Part shown: positions 22,158 to 32,327 of the stretch, piece by piece | Position numbering within the stretch: the first letter of the stretch is position 1 | How the letters are laid out: every line of letters starts with the position of its first letter | Source: Clavulina sp. PMI_390 | Lineage: Eukaryota; Basidiomycota; Agaricomycetes; Cantharellales; Hydnaceae | NCBI GenBank assembly: GCA_015039315.1 | Contig: WIDE01000022.1 | Coordinates: forward strand, 370,296-434,295 | Direction: 5' to 3' | DNA length: 64,000 nucleotides | Translations under genes and position numbers: made by a program | The notes under the pieces: generated by a model | Seen by the model: only the letters and a program-made list of their open reading frames with translations | Database searches by the model: none | Told to the model about the DNA's origin: nothing

Positions 22158-23590
22158 TTAGTCACTCAGACATATGACCTCGTTTGATAGCAGGGAAACA
22201 GGTTCCCTCTTCACTTTCTTCTCCTTTTTCACTTTAGTCAAGCGCGACTGTGCCAGTTTTTGCTATATGTGTAGGAGTGAAATGTTTAGGCCATCGAAGA
22301 TCTAGTGTCAGAGGTGCCTGTCAAGGAGCCCTACCTTGATACGAATGAAAGACTCGCGTTCCTCTGGGGTCAGGGAGGAAAGAGGGCCTTCGGTTTCATC
22401 TTCGGAAGATGTCACACCAAGTTCGGCCTGACCTGACGTTCGCTTCTTCCCAGCAACTTGGCCCGTCTCCTCAGTCTTCACTGGCGGTACTGCATGCAAC
22501 AATGATACAGAAGTGGCTGGGAGTAGATCTTGCACTGGAGATAGTGGGCGCTCAATAATTTCCCTAGCATACAGCAGTTCTGACAAGAACCATTGGAAAC
22601 TGAGTCTAAACTGAAAGGCAATATTGTACATCAATTGCCTCACCGATGGGTGCATAATGAAAAATACCAAAGCGATGTTCGGAGCCTGGGATTCTTGTTG
22701 CTTTGGCCCAGCCGATCGGTTCAACAGTCCTGGGCGATCCAAGACTAATACGGAATAAACCTCCGGGTGAATGACAATTATTAAGTGATAAGGATGAACC
22801 AAGTGTGTTACCGAACCACATGGGCACCTCCTTTCTTCGCCTTTTCGCTGATAGGGTTGTCGGAAGGTAGTGTGACACTGTGTGTCTGAATGGAAGAAGA
22901 ACCTGGTCGCGTAGTTACTGCGGTGACCTTGACGCGAATCGTGCCCAAATCCATGAGAGCTTGGGGATCCATGGCTTCCGATCCATTATCCTCTATTGAC
23001 CAGATTTAGTAAATGAGATCAGATGACCATAATGAAGGACGAGACCAATCAATGCGAGTTTCCCAAACACAAAGCTGCAAAACAGATTGAAGCTTAGTGG
23101 CAATTGGTATAATTCATTATGGATAGCTTACGGCTTTAGCTGCGAATCAGTGATCCAAACGCCCTCCAAATGCATTTTGCGGTTTCGAGAGGAGATATTA
23201 AAAATCTGTCCAGCAAGCCATTTCCCATCCAGATAGACATTGACAGAGTGCATCTCGGCAAGATCTCCGGTGGGTGCCGCACAGACGCGGAACTCCTACT
23301 CACGGAATGAAGTTGGGCAGAAATGGTGGGCCATAGACAGGAGACAAATCAGAATATGAATGCACGAAGGCTTTTATTAGCGAACTCTGGAGAGATGGCT
23401 CCAGAGATCGCCGAAATTTTGAGAAGTTCTAGCGATACAACGTATGGATCCTCACCTGGTCTTCTTGGGATGCAATATGACACTCCTTGGGTTCTGTGCC
23501 TGTGCCCTCCTTCTGAGCGTGTTCAGACAGTCGTTTCTGATTGCATTCGACCCAGACCTCAATAATCCCGAAGCCACAGTCGAAGAACAT
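22158..23590 (-). CDS. DUF7918-like protein, copy B
   Basis: Seven exons on the minus strand: 23456-23590, 23132-23295, 23046-23074, 22812-22992, 22644-22744, 22335-22579, 22158-22262; 319 residues. Shared blocks are FGIIEVWVECNQKR, VNVYLDGKWLAG, FVFGKLALIG, LGTIRVKVTAVTTRP, LPSDNPISEKAKKGGAH, IFHYAPI and ELLYAREIIERPLSP. The tail has AGKKRTSGQAELGVTSSEDE and a lysine-rich KVKKEKKVKRE, ending EVICLSD, so the last motif has Cys where copies C and D have Asp. Exons that are separate in A, C and D (the GYTPR and FRYAPI parts) are fused here, consistent with loss of one intron. Exon lengths 135, 164, 29 and 181 equal those of copies C and D. Confidence 0.8.
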
Positions 23591-23944
23591 TGTAGAGGTG
23601 TTATCTCAATGCTTCCTGGCAGATATGGCGAATAGCGAGTCTGTGGCTCAATGCTGGCGTTCGGCACCTCTTGAAGCCTCGAGAGCAACATACGTAAACA
23701 CAGTTTCACAACGCGTGCTTGATCAAGTAGCGGATAATCACAACAGAATGCATGAAAAGAGGACGGGTGGAATGAATATCTTCATCGCCGCATAACGGTT
23801 TGGTTGCAATTTGTGTGCGTGAGAATCCTTGTCACGGAAACTTCCGGTTACAGTGACCAACGAAGTGTGAAGTATTTACTCGACCGTACAACGCGAAAGG
23901 GAAGGAGGAGAGAAATCAACAATCCCATATGTTTCGGCATCCTA
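23591..23944. other. Intergenic spacer
   Basis: 354 bases between the start of DUF7918-like copy B and the stop of the PI-PLC gene, both on the minus strand. Promoter of copy B expected; no motif recognised. Confidence 0.4.
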
Positions 23945-26347
23945 CTAATAATTAGAGCGAATCCAAAGGTGCAAATCCTTGAGAGTTTCCGCAGCTTTTG
24001 AGGAGGAATTCAGAGTAGCCTGGAGAGAGAACGCCTTGGTGTACTCATCAGCAACACGATGCCCGATAGTCGCGGCAGAAAGCTCTCCGTTATTAAGAGC
24101 CTTATTGACCTCGTCTGGTTTGAGGGGATTGAAGTCCGTGGTGTCTAAATCAAGGAAAGACAGAGTTGATGAGAAGAATGACAAGGTAAGAGTGAGACTT
24201 CGAATGCTTACCATCGATAGCCGGTTGACGAACATCCCCAAACTCACCACCCTTGTTCATCAGCACCACCATATCCACGTAGGCGGGGTAAGAATGAGCC
24301 CAATCGCAGATGACAATGTTGATATTCGGATGTTTGTGTTGCCATTCGATGAACCATCCAAGCAGCGAGGGTGTGACTTTCGACGCCACAGCTTGAAGCG
24401 ATTCGGGACCTTTTTTAGTGAAGGGCCAGAACTTTGACAGTATCTCCTTGCCGATACCAGCTGCGATCATGTCTCCATCGGGCGTTACTACGCCCTGCAG
24501 CACGAAGAAACCATCATCGGTGTTTGGCAGTTCGCGGTCGAGCTTGCTCTTCAAGTCATAAACTTTTTGCACATTAGGCCAGGGCGAGCTAATGGTGTTT
24601 TGGTCCCAAAGGAAGTCGTTTTGGTCCACTGTTTCAGGGTGACCGTAGAAGACAATGACACGGTGGGGGGAAGACCAGAGCTTGTTCATCGTGACATCGC
24701 ATCCAAATGAGGCTGGGGTGAGTTTATCCCCCAGAGACGAATGAAGCATTTGTGCCAGTTCACGATGATCGGACGCTGACATGCCGTAGAAATGATTGAA
24801 ATCCAGAAGAACCACCTCCTTGTCATTACCAGGTGCATGCAGGTAGGCATTGAGCTGCTCCATCAGCTCCTTGACAGGAGCGCCGATGAGGCCATGCACG
24901 AAGGCAAGCGGATTGGATTGGACGCGAAGATCGAGATAGCGGATGCCCGAGTTGAGCTGTTCCGTGAAGTTGATGGGCTGGGAAACAGCCCAATTGGCCA
25001 TGATTGCCTGAAGAACTTTGCTAGGTAACCAGAACTGGTCAATGACTCGCATCCATGTGGGACTATCGCGGCCAACTGATGAGCTGCTTGATATAGCATA
25101 CGTCCCAGAATCATGGGTGCCAGGGATGGATACTTCGCGGAGTTTCTTGGGCCCGATGATGTGAGATAAGGCGCCCATCCAGGGACCGTGGGGGGCCCCA
25201 CCGAGCGGCACAAGACAGCAATCATAACCGTCAATGCCAGCAAACACTCGCTCCTCGCCGGCCGCACCCCATGACACAGCGAGACGAACCTCATGCCTAC
25301 CATATCCTGGAAGGTCATTTTGTGAAATCAGATTGCCGCTCTGGTCGGCGCAGAAGACGTAGCCATTATTGGCAAAGTAGATATTCTCCTTGCCAAATGC
25401 GAGGGAGGTTATTGAGGAGCCAGAACCTAATAGTGGAAGCTTCGCCATCAGACGAAGTCGCTAATAGGAGAGCAAAGGCTTACCAGGAAGGCTCAAACGC
25501 CAGCGTTCACTAAGGTCCCATCCATTCAAAGAGACACCGTAGCCGTAAGTTGCAACGAACACGCGACCTCGCTGGGGATGGTACTTCAGGCGAACTTCGT
25601 GCCTCCCAAGGCCTGAGAGATCATTTTTGCCTTCGATGTTGCCGTTATGAGCATGAAGCTTATATACATAGCCATTACACGCAGCAAAACATGCGTCGCT
25701 GGCTCCTTCCACGCTTGTGAGGTCCTTGCCGCATCCCGGAAGAGATGTGGACCATTGGGTATCAAGGGTACGGGGATCGAGACCCCATACCCAGCCGTGG
25801 GTGCCGACAAGAAGTGTTTCACCACCACTGCAGATGCTGATACGAACTTCTTCGTGTTCCATGCCAGGGAGGTTGTTACAGCCATGGTAATCACCGCTAT
25901 ACAAGTCGAAACCATACAGAATGCCATGACAACCTTGGGAGGAATAACCAACGTTAATGCAGGATTTAGCGAAAATATCAGCGGGCATGTCGTACCTGCC
26001 CAGCCAGTCCTACCGAATGAGAATACGTTGACCATATTTTCACCGCCCGAGTTGGGAAGGCTCAGCTCCCAGAGTGTGTTAAGGCTGTCAGGATCAAGTC
26101 CCCAGGCATGGCCACGGGTGCCTAGTAGCAATATTTTGCGATCGTCACTTAGGTGGAGCTGTACTTCCCGGGCACCCATCCCAGGGAGATCATTGCGAGC
26201 CCTTTCCTCGCCGTTTTCGAAATCGAGACGGTAGACGTAACCATTGCTAGCGGCCCAGACCCTCTCACCATCAGTAATGGTAGAGGTGATATCATGGCCA
26301 CAACCGCGGAGAGTAGAGTTCCAGGCCTGGATCAGATAGTTTGACAT
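23945..26347 (-). CDS. PI-PLC X-domain protein with N-terminal propeller-like repeats
   Basis: Four exons: 25996-26347, 25484-25933, 24212-25426, 23945-24144; 738 residues. Residues about 1-345 hold four to five repeats with alternating motifs NGYVYRLDFENG, NDLPGMG.REVQL, LLLGTRGHAWGLDPDSL and W.LSLPG, a pattern expected of a PQQ-like beta-propeller. Residues about 355-660 are a PI-PLC X domain like animal PLCXD proteins: SIPGTHDSGTYA (His372), GIRYLDLRVQ (Arg430), FVHGLIG (His445) and LLDFNHFYG (about 475). The two histidines and Arg fit the general acid/base chemistry of calcium-independent PI-PLCs. There is no Y, C2 or PH domain and no clear signal peptide, so a cytosolic enzyme is likely. 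The substrate is unproven. Confidence 0.88.
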
Positions 26348-28461
26348 GAAGAGGTGATGATGCTGCTAGAGCTCGAACCAGCCTTGCGTGTCTGCTTTAA
26401 TAGAGGATCGACCAAGCTTGAGCGGGGTCTTCTATCCGGGCTCGTAATTTGAGAATCACTACTGGGATATTTCGTGAGAGAGCAACGAATATCGCAAAGC
26501 GGATCATTTTCACCGAAGATCTACTGTAACAGGGGAAGAGCAGCTGACCCAAAATCCAGAAATATCAAGCATGTTCTCAGCACAGCTTATAGTGGCAGCT
26601 CAGAAAAGATAATTGTGACTCCTAAGTGGGCCACTTTCCGCCGGAGTACTTTGTAAAAGACCAGATTTCAAGCAAACCACAACACGGAACGTGATAGGAC
26701 GAGCTTAGTTAACCGTCTCTGAAAGTCCTTGGGTGGGGCCAACCTGTAGGTGAGCCTGTAACACTCAACCCTTGGCACAGCCTTCCACACGGGTGTGTAG
26801 TTAGGCTTCTCCTATTGCTCCCAGAACATTCAGCAAGAGAAAAAAAAACGATCAATCGAGTTTGAATACAACCATGTCTTCCGAACCCATAGGTCAAGAT
26901 GTGGACTTAACATGGATCAATGAAGGTGCTGTGAGAGAATATAATCGACAGGGCAGAAAGTTCCTTCCGACATCGTAGCTTAGTAAGGCTCGAGTAGCGG
27001 GGATACCAGGCTGATGGTGTGTTCATATGTTGACAGTAAACGCATTATCAGTCCAGATGTCATTGATTTGGTTTCTATATGCAGTCACCACATTCGGTAT
27101 CTTAGTCAGTCATTATTTCAGTCAACCAGATCCGATGCCTTAAGATTGGATCAGGTAGGGCTACGAACCATACACGAGGGTTGCCGCAGCCTAAATCCAC
27201 TCAGCCAGAGAGTTTCCGATGCATAGCGACCGTTCTGAGCAACACTCAACGCACCGAATAGCTAGATCTCAGATACAGATCGGGTTAGCATAAGCTGTCC
27301 CACAGCCTTTAAGCCTGGGAGCTGCGTTTGGCGCGTTTTCGGGTCGTGAGGTTTTTCATGTCCTCAGGCTGAGACTACTGATACTCTGCAAGAGTTACGA
27401 TTTCTAGGGTGTAGAAATGTGGATATACGGCGACCTAATGAAGATAGGAGATGTCTGGTACGATAGTGTGTCGGCAAGACCTACCCAGCTGCCTAAGGAC
27501 TGGACCCAACAGATCCGATACAAATAAAGGTAATCAATCAGATGACGGATGCATACATGAGGCCCATACACACATTCGCGATGGGCGGAACGAAACACTG
27601 AACGGATAGTCACACGAGGCCGAACCAAGTGACTGGATGAGTAAATAAAGGATTCACTGACATCTTTGTGACTAAGTTGCTTATATATTCAGGTGCCAAG
27701 AAGCTCTAATTATCCGTCTCTCTAACCTCGACTATGTGCATCATACTAGGATGCCATCATGTAGGCATCAAAGCTATGGTAAAGCACAGTGAATACTGAC
27801 GTACAAGTAATTTTCTCCCATAAAACCCCTGGTCCTCCCAACCGAGGTTCTTGGCCAGTGGGCGACATACAGAGCTGCAAATCTCAGCTCCGTCTAAACG
27901 GGACTATTTGCGCCGCAAAGACGTACAATCTGCATCTGCGCCACAAGATGACCCATGCTACCATGGGGCTCTATAAAAGGAACCGACTGCGGAGCGGCTT
28001 ACACCTTGTGACAAACGACGCGCAGCACCTGCCAAGGGATTACTGAGCCAAGAGACTTATTTTGAACATAGCGAACTTGGCGGTGCATCCTCGGATTCTC
28101 TACATGGGAGATTACGACATTCCGGCCTCTGGACCTGTTCAGATCGTGAGCACCAACTTCACGTTCTCCCAACTAGCCAGGGTTGGGGGGGGGGCTACGA
28201 TGGTGAATTTCCTAGAGCTCATGTTATGAGGGGCGGACAAGTCGAGCAAAGGTTTAGCAACTGTATGTATTGAAGATGCAGTCCGTAGCTCGAATACTCC
28301 GCGACCGGAGGTGGGTTGATCATGGAATACGGAACTAGAAATTGTAAAAGCAGGAACGATCTACGAAAGTGTCCATCAGACTTCACAAATAGGAGTTTAT
28401 CCAGTATTAGTACACCATGCAGGGCGCTGGGGATGTGAAGCTCACCTGATGGCACAAACGT
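26348..28461. other. Gene-poor stretch
   Basis: 2.1 kb between the PI-PLC start and the small secreted protein stop. It should hold the PI-PLC promoter. I find no supported gene, tRNA or transposon remnant. It contains a lone TATA box at 27971 and a run of ten G near 28182. Confidence 0.4.
27971..27979 (+). promoter_or_regulatory. TATA-box-like site without an evident gene
   Basis: CTATAAAAG on the plus strand, identical to the box upstream of the secreted protein gene. The next ATG (28104) opens only a 41-codon frame, so no supported gene follows. Confidence 0.25.
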
Positions 28462-28896
28462 TCAACCGCGAGCCTCTTCACGGCCAAAATGGGGGGCCAC
28501 GGAGGTGGTGGTCGGAACAGTGCCGTTGAAAGTGGCCGTTGGTGTGTGCACGAAGGTACTATTGGCCAAGGCGGTAGACGCAAACGACACCGACGTGGTG
28601 AAGTTGGGGCACAGGTACTCGGTGACGGTGACGGTATGGTTGAACCATCCACCGATGCTGGTCGTAGGGAAGGAAAGGTTGGCCGAGAAGGTGGAGGTCG
28701 GTACCAACGTGAAGTTAGAAACCGTAAAAACACTTGAGGTTGGCTCGATGGTGAAGTTCGACACTGAGGTAGACGCGCTGGTGTGAACGACCTAGAGGGT
28801 GGTGGTCAGAGGGGAAGGGTGTGGGCGTCCAAGGCATTCACATACCGCGGCCTGCGCAGTGGCAAAAGCGCCAGCGAGGAAGGTAGCAAGGAGCAT
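28462..28896 (-). CDS. Small secreted Ser/Thr-rich glycoprotein
   Basis: Two exons, 28846-28896 and 28462-28791, give 126 residues. The first exon is a signal peptide (MLLATFLAGAFATAQAA). The mature part is Ser/Thr/Val-rich and has seven N-glycosylation sequons (NFT three times, NLS, NHT, NST, NGT), one Cys and no recognised domain. A TATA box lies 70-78 bases upstream of the ATG. Small size, secretion signal and location in a gene-poor stretch are features seen in fungal effector-like or cell-surface proteins, but no role is shown. The C-terminal end (FGREEARG) could be altered if a further intron exists. Confidence 0.6.
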
Positions 28897-28965
28897 GATT
28901 ATAGATGGGGGAAGAGAATGCGAGGTGTTGAGGCTGCCTTGTCTTCCACCGGTAGGCAAAGCGAG

Positions 28966-28974
28966 CTTTTATAG
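28966..28974 (-). promoter_or_regulatory. TATA box of the small secreted protein gene
   Basis: Minus-strand CTATAAAAG, 70-78 bases upstream of the ATG at 28896, a spacing that leaves room for a roughly 40-base 5' UTR. Confidence 0.55.
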
Positions 28975-30178
28975 ACTTATTAGATCCATTCATACTAACC
29001 ACCACGGCACAATATACGTAGGCCAAGATCGATTAGTATGCATTTTCTCTCGCTCGCACATGCAGGGATTCGTTTTCGCTCGGGCTAGGCATTGAGTCAA
29101 GGATTGCTCTCCCAAACGAGCGGAAACGATGAATCCGCCGATTACATACGGATCAAACTTAGGCATCCGCAGCATTGCCGATCCGCCATGGTTTCAGCAA
29201 CCTTCCACAAACGTGGTTTGAGGGATCCACTGGAAAACACTTATCGAGGCAAGTGACAGTGCTATGGGCAATCCTTGAAGAGTCGATTCAACAATTCCTC
29301 GAGCCACTCAGTATCTGGCACCCTAGAGATAGTAGAGCAATGATATATTTCAGTTTGAAGCCAACGGCGGCCACCTGGCGAAACATCTGTTCTGGGGATC
29401 AGCGGAATCTGCCTAATACGAGAACCGCAGTAGAGTGATTTGACGTAAAAAGTTAGGGAATGATTTCAAGGCCGAATGCTACTCGCGTCGTGAGGCTAGA
29501 GAAATCAAATGCGCAGCAGGATCCACTGGGCCGGATCTGCTAGCGCTGGTTCTTCACACTTCAACATGAATTCACTCCTGAAGCCACGCACCGGTCGATG
29601 CTCGATTCCCCATTCCATCTATCAGCGCGATCAAGGATGCTATCGTGCGGGTTTCAGAGGCCTTTTGGCGGCTATAGCTTAGTGAACCAAGCTGGAGGTG
29701 GTGCAGAGTGGCACATTGCTGCAGCCGCTCTTTTGCTGCATGATGACGTGCGACGCAGCCACGACCCAGTGCTGAGTGCTTTACAGACAACTCAAAGCAG
29801 AACGATTCAACAGCACTCCTCAGCCTGAGCATGGGTTTAGCTAGATAGCCATGTGTTGAATGTGCTTGGCAAAGCCGAGAGATGTTGTTGACCGTGGGAA
29901 ATCGGGTAAGATTGCTCCCGTTGCAAGTCATCATGGAATTTTCAGGGGTACATCATCGTCTTCGCTGTTGTCGGGTTATCAGGGGAAGGGGAAGGGGCTA
30001 ACGTTCTATGCATAGGAAAGTGAGAGACAGGACCAATTCACGCCACGGAGTTTTGGAAATGATAAGATGATGCAATTAATGGGCAAGTATATGTACAGCG
30101 TAGTGCCAGAAAAAAAACTAGTAATACAAAAAAATAAAAACTTGGTGGAGGACGTCATAGGCGTTGAGAGCCTATATC

Positions 30179-30180
<2 letters not shown>

Positions 30181-30230
<50 letters not shown>
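30181..30230. repeat. (AG)n microsatellite
   Basis: Twenty-one perfect AG units from 30181 to 30222, followed by an imperfect AAAGAGAG. It lies 23-72 bases past the BAG gene stop, probably in its 3' UTR. Confidence 0.95.
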
Positions 30231-30252
30231 GAAACAATGGGAGAGGACGTCA

Positions 30253-31611
30253 TCATAATTGAGCATCATCATCAGCAGATGCAGAAGGAGTAGTGAGTTG
30301 AGAAGCGACGGAGAGAGCATCTTCTGCATCCTCCATCTCCTCGAGCGCATCGACCCATGCATCTTCATCTTCATCTTCCTCATCAGCATCCTGCTCAGTG
30401 ACAAGGACCATAGCGGAATCTTCAGAGGTCGTAGAAGATGATGCCGCCATATCTTGATCTTCCTCCGCTTCAGAAGAAGTGGTAGAGGAGTCAGTGGGAG
30501 ATTGGACTGAAATTGCCTCATCCATAGGGGCGGGTGGGGATTGGGAAGGGACTTCTTCCTGCACAGAAGAGGCAGGTTGGAACTGAGACTTCCAAGCGGC
30601 GACTTTCTTGTCCTCCAGGTCCCTCAAAGCGCTCTCAATCTCGTTGACGAGTGCCTTCCTCGCAGCGCGGATTGTTGAATCTCCGGCACTGTCCACAGCA
30701 TCGAGCTGCGTCAGCAACTTAGTTGCCGCGTGCTCGAACGCGAGGATGGGTCGGTTATTTGCCGTGTAGTCCAGAAGAGGGGCGGACTCCGAGGAATTGG
30801 CGAGGAAGTCAACGGTGGATGGGAAAGTGAATGAGGATTGGAGGTCATGGAATGATGAGCGAAGTGAGGTAATTTGGGAGAAGGCACGGCGGCGGAGAGA
30901 ATAGGTGCGCCAGAACGATTGGATTGCAAGAGCTGCTGCCTGCCTACGGCGTTCTATTTCTTGTCGTTGGGCCTCAGCCTCAGCACGACCGATTACTTGT
31001 CCTTGCGTCGGGCTTGAAGGGACGCTCGAAATCTGCAAGTCAAGCATATTGTCAGGACGATGTTCAGAAGATGGCGAATGGGGCAATGGAATACTTGCCT
31101 CTTCTGTCTCAGTAGCCCGCTTGTGATTAGAGATGGGAATGTTGACTGCCGCTGGAGACTGGGGAGCCTGGATGGCGGACGCGTCAGCCTCCAAAGGTCG
31201 CGACTCGCTGGAGTCACTAGAGCTCACCTGGCGCTCGGTCATGGTAGGCTGACGATGCTGAGCAGGCTGTGCTCGTCGAGGCTGGAAGAATGGGAAGAAA
31301 GGATGCTGGTAATACGGCTGTTCTTCCTCGTCGTCATCCTCCTGCTCATAGTATCGGGACTGGCGCTGACGGTTGCGCATTTGCCGGGCATAGAGCTCTC
31401 GTAGGCGCTCTTCCTCTTGCTGCTCACGGAGCGCTTCCAGGCGGCGGGCCTCGATTATGCGAGCCTGTTGCTCTCGACGAGCATGCTCACGACGAGCAGC
31501 CTCGATCTCGCGCTGGCGTTGGAGAATTGCGGCACGGCGTCGAGCATCAGGCTGAGAGTAGTAGGAGTCGCAGGGGGAAGTGGAGTAGTATGAGGGCTCG
31601 AAGGAGAACAT
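30253..31611 (-). CDS. BAG-domain co-chaperone with IQ motif
   Basis: Single-exon gene of 452 residues. Order: a Tyr-rich start; a strongly basic/Glu-rich helical region (about 22-86, ARRREHARREQQARIIEARR) likely to form a coiled coil; an acidic patch EDDDEEE near 91-97; an IQ motif AALAIQSFWRTYSLRRR (about 226-242); a BAG domain (about 285-335, ILAFEHAATKLLTQLDAV and ALVNEIESALRDLED); and a very acidic C-terminal tail. BAG domains bind the Hsp70 ATPase domain and act as nucleotide exchange factors; IQ motifs bind calmodulin. The IQ-then-BAG order is known from plant BAG5-7 and filamentous fungal homologues. Calcium-sensitive Hsp70 regulation is therefore a family-based inference. Confidence 0.88.
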   Translation of the reverse strand: MFSFEPSYYSTSPCDSYYSQPDARRRAAILQRQREIEAARREHARREQQARIIEARRLEALREQQEEERLRELYARQMRNRQRQSRYYEQEDDDEEEQPYYQHPFFPFFQPRRAQPAQHRQPTMTERQVSSSDSSESRPLEADASAIQAPQSPAAVNIPISNHKRATETEEASIPLPHSPSSEHRPDNMLDLQISSVPSSPTQGQVIGRAEAEAQRQEIERRRQAAALAIQSFWRTYSLRRRAFSQITSLRSSFHDLQSSFTFPSTVDFLANSSESAPLLDYTANNRPILAFEHAATKLLTQLDAVDSAGDSTIRAARKALVNEIESALRDLEDKKVAAWKSQFQPASSVQEEVPSQSPPAPMDEAISVQSPTDSSTTSSEAEEDQDMAASSSTTSEDSAMVLVTEQDADEEDEDEDAWVDALEEMEDAEDALSVASQLTTPSASADDDAQL

Positions 31612-32327
31612 TGTGTGGTTGATTGGGTGGTTGGGTGGATCGACTGATTGAGTGATGGAGAGGATGGGACTGAGGATCAGGCGGGATTATATGGTGCAGA
31701 GATAGAGGGGATTACGTCATTCCTGGAAAGACGCGGAATCTCCGAGAGAAATCTCCGTGTGGAGAGGCGAAAAGACGAGAAAAGTCGTCGAATTTCTGGA
31801 CGGTTCCAACACATTCGATCACTTCCTAATTGGGACATGACGTGCTAAGGTCCACTTTCCTGGGTTTATCTTGCTCCAATCTGGCTCAATGTGGTTCCGC
31901 AAACAGATCTTAAGATATTTTGAGACTCAGTGCCACTAAAGACGGCAGCAGTGGACAGCCACTTGGGGGGAGATGACAGGTGCAATTGTTCTTGTGAATC
32001 ACATGAGGCAAGTGAACAACCAAGGGCAGCAAGTCATGATTCGGTTATGCTTCTGGGCTCAGCTATAGAGCCAGCATCGCCGGAAAGAGCGTTTTTGGCA
32101 GTAAAAAGCTTTCGTCTCTCACAAGAAAAAAACGTGTTGGCCTCACTGTTGTGATGGGTCAATAGACACCAACAACAGAACAGGACCAACGCCATCGTGT
32201 CACTCGTTCTTCTTCTGCTGCCGTTGACGGCCACATCGCTTATATTCTGTTCATGATTTGATTCTCTGAAGCTTTTGATTCCCTGTAATTCTGGACATAC
32301 ATCTATCTTTTCTGATTTGGAAATCAC
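31612..32327. promoter_or_regulatory. Divergent promoter region, BAG / PAN3
   Basis: 716 bases between two divergent ATGs. Contains one heat-shock-element-like site closer to the BAG side (31794-31806). No other motif that I would defend. Confidence 0.4.
31794..31806. promoter_or_regulatory. Heat-shock-element-like site
   Basis: TTCTGGACGGTTC fits the TTCnnGAAnnTTC heat-shock element with one mismatch (GAC for GAA). It lies 183 bases upstream of the BAG start, fitting for an Hsp70 co-chaperone gene, but a 13-base match can occur by chance. Confidence 0.3.

Larger units (their letters stand above)
28897..30252. other. Gene-poor stretch
   Basis: 1.36 kb between the secreted protein gene and the BAG gene stop. 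It holds the TATA box of the former and a GA microsatellite in the probable 3' UTR of the latter. No gene could be supported. Confidence 0.4.

Noticed and set aside
28104..28229. 41-codon frame downstream of the TATA box at 27971
   Set aside because: No signal peptide, no domain and interrupted by a G10 run; not enough to call a gene.
28489..28737. Gly/Arg-rich frame opposite the small secreted protein
   Set aside because: It is the reverse-complement shadow of a Ser/Thr/Val-rich coding exon.
26348..30252. Possible tRNA genes or LTR remnants in the gene-poor stretch
   Set aside because: I looked for B-box-like GGTTCGA sites with matching arms and for long terminal repeats and found none that hold up.
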